In this document: in pieces, positions 1-6,412 of the stretch | Numbering within the stretch: the first letter of the stretch is position 1 | Layout: every line of letters begins with the position of its first letter | From: DAOTVD01 sp034437075 | GTDB taxonomy: Bacteria; Chloroflexota; Anaerolineae; Aggregatilineales; J027 | Length of the DNA stretch: 10,677 bases | Assembly: GCA_034437075.1 (NCBI GenBank) | Contig: DAOTVD010000298.1 | Location: forward strand, 1-10,677 | Reading direction: 5' to 3' | Position numbers and translations under genes: made by a program | The notes under the pieces: generated by a model | What the model saw: only the letters and a program-made list of their open reading frames with translations | Told to the model about the DNA's origin: nothing | The model's database searches: none

Positions 1-1
1 C

Positions 2-226
2 GGTTTTGCCTGGGCGCAAGACGTCACGCTAGAGCAACAGGCCGCCTGGTTGGGCACCGCCGCGCTCATCAACGCCCAAAGCGGCATCGTGGATATGATG
101 ATTATCTGGAACCTGGACAAAGAACGCTTTGACGAAGACCCCATGGCCGGCTATGCCATCATCCGGCCTGACGGCAGTTGCCCGGCTTGCGATACGCTGG
201 GCAGTTTGTGGCCCCAAGAGCAATAA
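2..226 (+). CDS. C-terminal part of a clan GH-A-like glycoside hydrolase (5' truncated by window)
   Basis: An open frame enters from the left edge and ends at TAA 224-226, giving the last 74 residues of a protein. Its layout matches the C-terminal ends of the two genes that follow. It has an aromatic motif (GFAWAQD) where they have EFGW or EMGW, then an EQQAAW helix start like their EQAD segments, then a beta strand ending in IIWNLD (compare FIWNLN downstream), then AGYAIIRPDG (compare AYSLIRPGY). A CxxC pair (SCPACD) lies near the end. These shared blocks make it a paralogue of the next two genes and probably a TIM-barrel glycoside hydrolase acting outside the membrane. The acid/base region and N-terminus are outside the window, so substrate and activity cannot be judged. 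Its stop codon overlaps the next start by one base (TAATG), so the two are probably translationally coupled. Confidence 0.72.
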   Translation, partial: GFAWAQDVTLEQQAAWLGTAALINAQSGIVDMMIIWNLDKERFDEDPMAGYAIIRPDGSCPACDTLGSLWPQEQ

Positions 227-1515
227 TGCAACGCTGGATCAGTTGGCGGCGGCGGCGTTTGGCGCCTTTTCTGGTGATCTGGGGGGGCTTTACGGTGATC
301 GTGATCGCGCTCATATACACGGGTACGATCAACACCGAGCCCCCGCCGGACATCGTGCAGAATACGCTCCCTTCGGTGACGATTTCGCCAATGCCCGAGA
401 CGCCACCGCCGTTCACGCCCATCCCGCTAGAAGCCGAACGCTTCGATCTGGGGGTGTTTGTGCGCGAGACCCAGCCCAATGTGCCGCCCGATGTGATGGA
501 CGGCTATTTGAACGCGGCGCGCAATCAACTGAATTTGAACTGGATACGCCTGCAAATCCGCTGGGATTTCGTGGAAACTGAAGCCGGTGTATACAACTGG
601 GCGCCCTGGGATACCGTCTTCGAGTCCGTGGCCGCCCACGACCTGAACGTACTGGTCACCGTAACGGGCACGCCCGATTGGCTGCTGCCGCCCGAGATGG
701 CCACCCGTGATGACTTGGTCGCTGCACCGCCGGACCCTGACGCTTTTGCTGCCTTCATCGTAGAATTGATACGACGTTACCCCAACCAGATGCAAGCGCT
801 GGAAATCTGGCAGGAAATCAACCTGGAAAGTGGCTGGGCCAGCCCGAATGGGCTCAACGCGGCGGATTATGTCGCGCTGGTGGAGGCCGTGCGCGCCGCT
901 GTACGCCCCCTAGACGCGGATTTGCTGCTCATCAGCGGCGCTCTGGAACCCGCCAGCAGCGCCCCGGCGGCCATTGATGATTTCGTCTACTTGGATGAAC
1001 TCATCGCAGCGGACTTATTGAGCGCGGTCGATTGTGTGGGGGTGCGGCATAATGGCTATAACATCGGGCCGGATGTCCCCTGGGATGCCGTGCCTAGCAA
1101 TGCCACAGCGCTATTCCGTGGGCCATACGACAACCCCCACCATTCCTGGAGCTTTTTCAGCACGTTGAACACCTACGCGCGCAAGATCGCTGCGCAAGGC
1201 TCGCAAACGCCGCTGTGCGTCACAGAGTTCGGCTGGGCGGTGACCGAAGATTTGCCCAATACGCCCTTTAATCTGCGCTTTGCTGCGGATAATACCCTGC
1301 AAGAACAGGCCGATTGGACCGTGCAAGCCATCCGCTTAATGCAAGAGTGGGGCTTTGTGCGCCTGGCCTTCATCTGGAATCTGAATATCGGCCCCGAAAC
1401 TGGCTTCGACATCGCCCAGGCGAATATCGCTTATTCGCTCATCCGGCCCGGTTACACCTTCGCGCCCGTGTGGGATGCCATCGCCGCGCTAGATTTTCGG
1501 GCCCGTGAAGACTAA
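226..1515 (+). CDS. Membrane-anchored clan GH-A-like glycoside hydrolase with altered acid/base motif
   Basis: A 429-residue protein. A basic N-terminus (about residues 1-11, several Arg) precedes one hydrophobic segment (about 12-32), then a Pro/Thr-rich linker to about residue 70. This suggests an enzyme anchored in the membrane with its domain outside. The rest resembles TIM-barrel clan GH-A hydrolases. The acid/base Glu is probably E197 in IWQEIN after beta-4, and the nucleophile is probably E334 in CVTEFGW after beta-7. FIWNLN at 382-387 fits the last strand. In most of the clan the acid/base motif is W-N-E-P; here it is W-Q-E-I, an unusual change around a retained Glu. I chose ATG 226 because it overlaps the previous stop and directly precedes the basic/hydrophobic anchor. 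An upstream in-frame ATG at 178 would add 16 residues and lies inside the previous gene. The substrate is unknown. A non-catalytic glycan-binding role is possible if the Asn-to-Gln change abolishes activity. Confidence 0.8.
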   Translation: MQRWISWRRRRLAPFLVIWGGFTVIVIALIYTGTINTEPPPDIVQNTLPSVTISPMPETPPPFTPIPLEAERFDLGVFVRETQPNVPPDVMDGYLNAARNQLNLNWIRLQIRWDFVETEAGVYNWAPWDTVFESVAAHDLNVLVTVTGTPDWLLPPEMATRDDLVAAPPDPDAFAAFIVELIRRYPNQMQALEIWQEINLESGWASPNGLNAADYVALVEAVRAAVRPLDADLLLISGALEPASSAPAAIDDFVYLDELIAADLLSAVDCVGVRHNGYNIGPDVPWDAVPSNATALFRGPYDNPHHSWSFFSTLNTYARKIAAQGSQTPLCVTEFGWAVTEDLPNTPFNLRFAADNTLQEQADWTVQAIRLMQEWGFVRLAFIWNLNIGPETGFDIAQANIAYSLIRPGYTFAPVWDAIAALDFRARED

Positions 1516-1527
1516 ACCGACTCAGCT

Positions 1528-1533
1528 AAAGGA
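1528..1533 (+). promoter_or_regulatory. Shine-Dalgarno AAAGGA that sets the start of the third hydrolase
   Basis: AAAGGA lies 7 nt before ATG 1541, a normal ribosome-binding spacing. It favours that ATG over the in-frame GTG at 1505, which overlaps the preceding gene and would put twelve polar residues ahead of the membrane anchor. Confidence 0.7.
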
Positions 1534-1540
1534 ATCTCGT

Positions 1541-2815
1541 ATGCGCCCTCGACTATTGCTCATGAGCGTCGTCGGGTTGGTGGCGCTGGCCATTGGCGCC
1601 CTGGTCCTCGCCCGCCCCACGCCGGACGACCCGCCCCAACCCTGGTATAACCGCCCGCCCCAAACCTACCCGGATGTAACGAACGTGGCACTAGCCCCCG
1701 GCGAGGACTTCGACCAGCGCTTCGCCTCGTTAGCCTACGGGGTGCATACCTTTTTGTGGTGGAACAGCACCTACCGCACCTGGGATTTAGAAAACGTACG
1801 CCTGATGAATTTTGCCTATGTGAAGCAAAAATTCGCCTGGCGAGATGTGCAGCCTACGCCGCATACCTGGACATGGCAACTGGCCGATGAAGTCGTCGCC
1901 GAAACCGCCCACCGGGGGCGGCGCGTGGTCGCGCGGTTGGATACGCCCCCCGATTGGGCCATTCAACCCGCCACCGACCCGGCCTTGCCGCCCTTCGATA
2001 TGGACGCGCTGGCGGATTACTGCGGCAATGTTGCCGCGCGCTATGCCGGGCAGATCGAAGCCTACCAGATATGGAACGAGCCCAACCTAGCCCGCGAATG
2101 GGGCGAACAACCACCCGACCCGCGCGCGTATGTTGTGCTGCTGGCACGCTGCGCCGGGGCCATCCGCCAAGCCGACCCAAACGCGATTATCATCTCGGCG
2201 GGGCTGTCGCCCACGGGCACGCGCACCGCCGAAGCCCTGCCCGATGAAGAATTTCTGTGGGAAATGTACGCCGCCGGAGCCGCGCCCCATTTCGACGTAT
2301 TGGGCCTGAACGCGCCCGGCTATGCGCTGCCGCCGGAAACATCGCTGGCAGAAGCCACCGCGCAAGGCTACGACCGCTGGGCGCGCTTCCGGCATGTGGA
2401 AGACATGCGCGCCATCATGGTGCATAATGGTGACGCGCATAAACAAATCGCCATCCTAGAAATGGGCTGGACGACCGACAACCGCCCGGATTCAATCTAT
2501 GCCTGGTTTGGCGTTTCGCAAGCAGAACAAGCCGATTACCTGCGCCGGGCCTATGCTTTTGCCGCCGAAAATTGGCGCCCTTGGGTCGGGTTAATGGTCG
2601 TTATCTATATCTCGAATGATGTCTGGACACCGGAGGATGAACAATGGTGGTGGTCGTTGGACGAACCAACAGTGCCGCCGCAGTTCAAAATCATGCGCCC
2701 GGCCTATTATGCCCTGGCAAATATGCCCAAAATCTCAGATAATCCAGACTTTGCAGAGTCCGCCCGTAACGAAGATGGAGCGATGGATATTGTCCCTCTC
2801 CCCGGTCGCAATTAG
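1541..2815 (+). CDS. Membrane-anchored clan GH-A-like glycoside hydrolase
   Basis: A 424-residue protein. MRPR and a hydrophobic stretch (about residues 5-24) form a signal-anchor or uncleaved signal peptide, and a Pro-rich linker follows. The catalytic features are classical for clan GH-A (GH5/GH39-like): acid/base E180 in IWNEPN after beta-4 and nucleophile E307 in ILEMGW after beta-7. Aromatic residues (W178, W187, W310, and a WWW run near 369-371) could line a sugar-binding groove. It probably hydrolyses or rearranges a glycan at the cell surface, but the sequence does not reveal the substrate. It begins 25 bp after the preceding paralogue, and its 3' end overlaps the following CopD-like gene by 41 bp in another frame, so it belongs to the same operon. 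Unlike its upstream neighbour it keeps the standard NEP motif, so it is the more likely active enzyme of the two. Confidence 0.85.
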   Translation: MRPRLLLMSVVGLVALAIGALVLARPTPDDPPQPWYNRPPQTYPDVTNVALAPGEDFDQRFASLAYGVHTFLWWNSTYRTWDLENVRLMNFAYVKQKFAWRDVQPTPHTWTWQLADEVVAETAHRGRRVVARLDTPPDWAIQPATDPALPPFDMDALADYCGNVAARYAGQIEAYQIWNEPNLAREWGEQPPDPRAYVVLLARCAGAIRQADPNAIIISAGLSPTGTRTAEALPDEEFLWEMYAAGAAPHFDVLGLNAPGYALPPETSLAEATAQGYDRWARFRHVEDMRAIMVHNGDAHKQIAILEMGWTTDNRPDSIYAWFGVSQAEQADYLRRAYAFAAENWRPWVGLMVVIYISNDVWTPEDEQWWWSLDEPTVPPQFKIMRPAYYALANMPKISDNPDFAESARNEDGAMDIVPLPGRN

Positions 2816-3286
2816 TTATTTTTTGCATCTGATCGCTACGGTGATCTGGCTAGGCGGCATGGGGTTGCTCTTATTGGTGATTTATCCGCTGGCCGCGCGC
2901 GACCCCGACCGCTTGCGGCGCTCTTGCCACCCCTAGAAAGGCGTTTTCGGCCCATGGCCAACCTGAGCTTGCTCGTTCTGCTGGTGACGGGCGTCGTCCA
3001 GACCGCCGAAGACCCCAATTATGGCGGCTTGCTGGATTTCAGCACACCCTGGAGCCAAGCCATCCTGGCCAAGCATATCGCGTTTGGCGGCATGGTGGCG
3101 ATCGTGCTCTTTTTGCAATTCGGCTTGCGGCCCGCCATGGATCGCGCAGATTTGCTGGCCCGCAAACAAAGCGACCAAGCCACGACCGTACAAGCGCTGC
3201 GCCGCCGCGAACAACGCCTGACAAGCGTCAATTTTGCGCTGGGCATGGTCGTGCTGTTTTTTACGGCCATCGCAACGGCTATCTGA
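2775..3286 (+). pseudogene. CopD-family small membrane protein, interrupted by a one-base frameshift
   Basis: Two adjoining frames together encode one CopD-like protein. The first runs from ATG 2775 and supplies the first transmembrane helix, with the family-like stretch HLIATVIWLGG and then YPLAARDPDRL. It then degenerates and stops at TAG 2934-2936. The second frame picks up at base 2915 (AALLPPLERRFRPMANL) and supplies the remaining helices (LSLLVLLVTGVV, a segment with LAKHIAFGG, and a last helix), ending at TGA 3284-3286. Adding one G after TTG 2913-2915 restores an uninterrupted protein of about 170 residues, the size of small CopD proteins. These are integral membrane proteins linked to copper handling, though many have no tested role. 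The break could be a real mutation or a base-calling error. The gene overlaps the preceding hydrolase by 41 bp and ends 16 bp before the next start, and both halves keep good coding character, which favours a recent lesion or an error. Confidence 0.7.
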
Positions 3287-3302
3287 TGGCGGGGATAGGC
3301 TC

Positions 3303-5354
3303 ATGATTTCTCCTCGCCTCGAACGCCTGGCCGTGCTGGGGCTATTGCTGCTGGCGGTGGCGTTGCGTGCGGTAGCCTATAGCGATGCTCCGCCGGGGAT
3401 CGCGGATGAAGAATTGCTGGCCATCGACATGAGCGAGCAAATGCGCGGCGGCCTCATCCAGGTCTTTTATCCGCGCCCCGAGCCCGGCGGGCAAGCCGGC
3501 TTGTTTGCCTTGTTGAACATGCTGCATACAGCCCTTGTGGGCCAAGGTTTGTTTGGCTATCGCTTGCTGAGCTTATGGCTAGGTTTGGTGGCGTTGGCGC
3601 TGCTCTACCGGGGCGCGCGGATGTGCTTTGGGCCAGCCGTGGCGCTGGTCGCCCTGGCGATCATGACCAGCAACATCTGGGCGATTCTGCTCGCGCGGAG
3701 CACCCTGCCCGCCGGGCTTGTATTGGCCCTGGTGATGGCCGTTTTCGCAGGATTGGCCTGGGCATTTCAGTTGTATAAGCCCGTGGGGCCCTATCCCCCA
3801 CGCACGATGGCCTATACGGCGCTCGGCCTGGCCACTGCCGCCGCGCTATATACCGATTTTATGGGCAATTTCGTGGTCTTGGTGACCTTGTTGTTCATCG
3901 TCTACATGTGGTATACGCGCCAGCCCGTCTCGCGCTATGTATGGTCATCCAGCCTCTTTATGCTGGTGTTGATCGCCATCATCGCGTTACCCTACCTGAT
4001 TTCCGTGGCGCGCAACCCAAGCACTTCAGACATCGCGCAATTGTGGTATGGGCGGCCTACTAGCCCGCAAGAAAGTCTATCGACGGTAACGAATACGCTA
4101 CTTAGTTTGTTCCTGCGCACCGAAAACCCGAGCGCCCCCTATTTACCGGTGGCGCCGTTGCTGTCGCCTTTTTGGTTTGTGCTGGCGCTAGCGGGGGGCT
4201 ATTTGACGGTGCAACGCTGGCGCGAACCCGCCTATGCCCTGGTGTTGATCTTGCTGGGCGTGGGGCTTCTGCCGGGTTTATGGCTGCCCGAGACGCCGCC
4301 CCTGAGCGCGCTCCTGGTCGCTCAGCCTGCGCTGATGGTCTTGCCCGGCCTGGGGGCGTTCGTCATCGCCCGGCGGATTCAGGCCAGCGGATGGTCGCGT
4401 GGCTGGCAATTTGTGGCCGCGCTGATGGCGGTCGCGCTAGCCTGGACGGTCTGGCAATCGTACGACAACTTGGTGAATGAATGGCCCGAACGCCCGGCGG
4501 TACAAACCGCATACCATGCCGATGTCGTCGCTCTGGCGCGCTATCTGGATGCCGAAACGCCGCGCGAACCGATCGTATTCTGCGTGAACGATATTCAAGG
4601 GGCGCCCTACGCGCAGCCGAGTATTGCAGAATTCGCGCGGTATCATACAGATTTGCCCGTGCGCTATGTCGAATGCCGGACAGCCTTTGTGCTGGCCAAC
4701 GGCGGCGGCCCGATGGTCGTCTTGCAAGCCTCGCCGGGGCGCCTGCTCGAAGCCACCGCGCCCATCCGCTTCTGGCTGGATCAACTGCAAGCGCGCCCTG
4801 TGGACGGCCTGCCGCCAGCGGTCATTAACAGGTTGGATGCCGAAAACACACTAGCCGAACGCGCGGGGCAGCTTCAGTTGCAACAACCGCTGAATTACCC
4901 GCGCGAAGGGCGCAGCGAACGCGCCACCACCTGGCCCATCCGGTTTGGGCGCAACTTGTCGCTCATTGGCTATCAACCGCCCCCGCCCGGCCCCTACGCC
5001 CCCGGCGATGTGCTGATGATCGTCAGCTATTGGCGCATTGACGGCCCCCCGCCCGCCCGCCTGGGCATTTTCACGCGCCTGCATGACTCTCCTCAGGCTA
5101 GCCCTTTCGCAGAGACCAACGCCATGAATGTGCTCTCCACGGGCCTGCGTGAGCGGGATGTGCTGGTGCAGACCAACCTCATCACCGTGCCGGAAAACCT
5201 GCCCCCCGGCGACTATATCATCACCATGGGCGCTTTCGACAACAACCCCCTAAACCAGATTCCGCTACTGGGGCCAGAGGGGGAACAGCAGGGGGACTAT
5301 CTGCTGCAAAACCAACCGATTACCATCATCTCGCCAGGCGAAAACGAAGGATAG
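3303..5354 (+). CDS. GT39/PMT-like integral membrane glycosyltransferase with C-terminal soluble domain
   Basis: A 683-residue protein. Residues 1 to about 385 are dominated by hydrophobic helices typical of GT-C fold transferases, which move sugars from a lipid-phosphate donor to an acceptor on the outer face of the membrane. The first loop has GIADEE (D35-E36), at the position of the catalytic acidic residue in PMT/ArnT-type enzymes. The rest is soluble. Residues about 400-545 have no family I recognise. Residues about 551-683 look like a beta-sandwich: a GYQPPPPGPYAPGD opening, a YWR motif, the segment VPENLPPGDYIITMGAF, and a closing GDYLL strand. I have seen this layout at the C-terminus of other bacterial GT39-like proteins. 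ATG 3303 was chosen because it directly precedes the first helix and has GGGGAT 6 nt upstream; the same frame is open further upstream inside the CopD-like gene. It sits between the hydrolases and rtcA, suggesting envelope glycan synthesis. Donor and acceptor are unknown. Confidence 0.82.
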   Translation: MISPRLERLAVLGLLLLAVALRAVAYSDAPPGIADEELLAIDMSEQMRGGLIQVFYPRPEPGGQAGLFALLNMLHTALVGQGLFGYRLLSLWLGLVALALLYRGARMCFGPAVALVALAIMTSNIWAILLARSTLPAGLVLALVMAVFAGLAWAFQLYKPVGPYPPRTMAYTALGLATAAALYTDFMGNFVVLVTLLFIVYMWYTRQPVSRYVWSSSLFMLVLIAIIALPYLISVARNPSTSDIAQLWYGRPTSPQESLSTVTNTLLSLFLRTENPSAPYLPVAPLLSPFWFVLALAGGYLTVQRWREPAYALVLILLGVGLLPGLWLPETPPLSALLVAQPALMVLPGLGAFVIARRIQASGWSRGWQFVAALMAVALAWTVWQSYDNLVNEWPERPAVQTAYHADVVALARYLDAETPREPIVFCVNDIQGAPYAQPSIAEFARYHTDLPVRYVECRTAFVLANGGGPMVVLQASPGRLLEATAPIRFWLDQLQARPVDGLPPAVINRLDAENTLAERAGQLQLQQPLNYPREGRSERATTWPIRFGRNLSLIGYQPPPPGPYAPGDVLMIVSYWRIDGPPPARLGIFTRLHDSPQASPFAETNAMNVLSTGLRERDVLVQTNLITVPENLPPGDYIITMGAFDNNPLNQIPLLGPEGEQQGDYLLQNQPITIISPGENEG

Positions 5355-5356
5355 CT

Positions 5357-6379
5357 ATGCCCAGAATAGATGGCAACTATGGAGAAGGCGGCGGCCAGAT
5401 TTTACGTACCGGGCTGACGCTCGCATGCATTACAGGCTTGCCGCTGGAATTACACAACATCCGCGCGGGGCGCAAAAAACCCGGCTTGCGCCCTCAACAT
5501 CTGGCTTGTGTGCGCGCTGCCGCCGACATCTGCAAGGCCGAAGTCCGGGGCGGCGAAGTCGGCTCGCGCGAACTCTATTTTCTGCCGAAGATGGCCCCCA
5601 AACCCGGCCACTATCGCTGGCAAATCGGCACGGCAGGCGCGGCGACGCTCGTCTTACAAACCGTTATGCTGCCCTTGGCTATGGCGCCCGGCCCCTCGGC
5701 GGTGCATGTAGAAGGCGGCACGCATGTGCCACATAGCCCGACGGCGCATTACCTGCGCGATGTCTACATCCCGATGCTGATCCAGAGCGGCGCCGAGGTC
5801 GAAATGCATCTGGAACGCCTAGGCTGGTACCCCAAAGGCGGCGGCGCGTTGCTGCTCCAGACGGAAGGCTGGGCGCACCTGAGCGGGCAAAATCTGCTGG
5901 AACGCGGCGACCTAGAACGGGTCTTCGGTGTGGGCTTAGCGTCTAACTTGGCCGCGCATATCCCGCAGCGCCTGAGCGACCATAGTATGCGTTTGCTGGC
6001 GTCTTTGGATGTGCCCGTGGACATCCGCGTGCAACGTGACGGTGACGCGGCCAGCCCCGGCGCGGCGCTGTGCCTGGCCATGGAATATGCCAACGGGCGC
6101 GCGGGCGTTTCGGTGCTGGGCGAGCAGGGCTTACCTGCCGAAAACATCGCGGAAGAAGCCGCCACGGGCGTCATGGCCTTGGCCGCTGGTGGCGCCAGCG
6201 TGGATGCGCATCTGGCCGACCAATTGGTGTTGCTCTTTGCGCTGGCGGATGGCGAAAGCGCCTTCGTTACGCCGTATGTGACCGAGCATCTACGCACCAA
6301 CATTTGGGTCATTAACCGTTTCATCCAGCGCCGCATCAGCATCCATGAGAAACACGGCTTGGTCGAGATTGCGGGTTAA
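5357..6379 (+). CDS. rtcA: RNA 3'-terminal phosphate cyclase RtcA
   Basis: A 340-residue protein, the normal size for RtcA. The enzyme uses ATP to convert an RNA 3'-phosphate into a 2',3'-cyclic phosphate through a covalent histidine-AMP intermediate, in the cytoplasm. Hallmarks seen: GNYGEGGGQILR at residues 6-17, RAGRKKPGLRPQH at 36-48, IGTAGAATLVLQT at 90-102, and LGWYPKGGG at 155-163, which is close to the family signature. H311 in TEHLRTN aligns with the adenylated histidine of E. coli RtcA. The start is ATG 5357, two bases after the glycosyltransferase stop, with AAGGA at 5347-5351 inside the upstream gene, so translation is probably coupled to it. No rtcB ligase or RtcR regulator is present in the window, and I see no sigma-54 promoter. 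Its neighbour downstream is a ribonuclease Z-like gene. The family call is secure; the physiological substrate is not known. Confidence 0.95.
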   Translation: MPRIDGNYGEGGGQILRTGLTLACITGLPLELHNIRAGRKKPGLRPQHLACVRAAADICKAEVRGGEVGSRELYFLPKMAPKPGHYRWQIGTAGAATLVLQTVMLPLAMAPGPSAVHVEGGTHVPHSPTAHYLRDVYIPMLIQSGAEVEMHLERLGWYPKGGGALLLQTEGWAHLSGQNLLERGDLERVFGVGLASNLAAHIPQRLSDHSMRLLASLDVPVDIRVQRDGDAASPGAALCLAMEYANGRAGVSVLGEQGLPAENIAEEAATGVMALAAGGASVDAHLADQLVLLFALADGESAFVTPYVTEHLRTNIWVINRFIQRRISIHEKHGLVEIAG

Positions 6380-6404
6380 CGCGCTCCCCCGGTTGGCCTA
6401 TAAT
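6376..6404 (+). promoter_or_regulatory. Sigma-70-type promoter for the ribonuclease Z gene, predicting a leaderless mRNA
   Basis: A perfect TATAAT (-10) at 6399-6404 is preceded by TTAACG (-35, four of six consensus bases) at 6376-6381 with the ideal 17-nt spacer. The -35 overlaps the rtcA stop codon. Transcription should begin near base 6411, only about two bases before ATG 6413. No Shine-Dalgarno sequence lies before that ATG, which agrees with leaderless translation. The start site itself is predicted, not shown. Confidence 0.7.
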
Positions 6405-6412
6405 GCCTGACT

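Noticed and set aside
2903..2921. Programmed -1 ribosomal frameshifting in the CopD-like gene
   Set aside because: The bases before the shift (CCGCTTG) do not form an X XXY YYZ slippery heptamer and I see no following pseudoknot, so a simple indel is more likely.
6209..6211. H285 of RtcA (in HLADQL) as the adenylated catalytic histidine
   Set aside because: The equivalent residue in E. coli RtcA is Tyr as I recall its sequence; the known catalytic His aligns instead with H311 in TEHLRTN.
5764..6342. A 192-codon open frame on the minus strand opposite rtcA
   Set aside because: It lies wholly antisense to a secure rtcA, is rich in Ser/Arg/Pro as expected from GC-rich shadow frames, and shows no family motif or ribosome-binding site.
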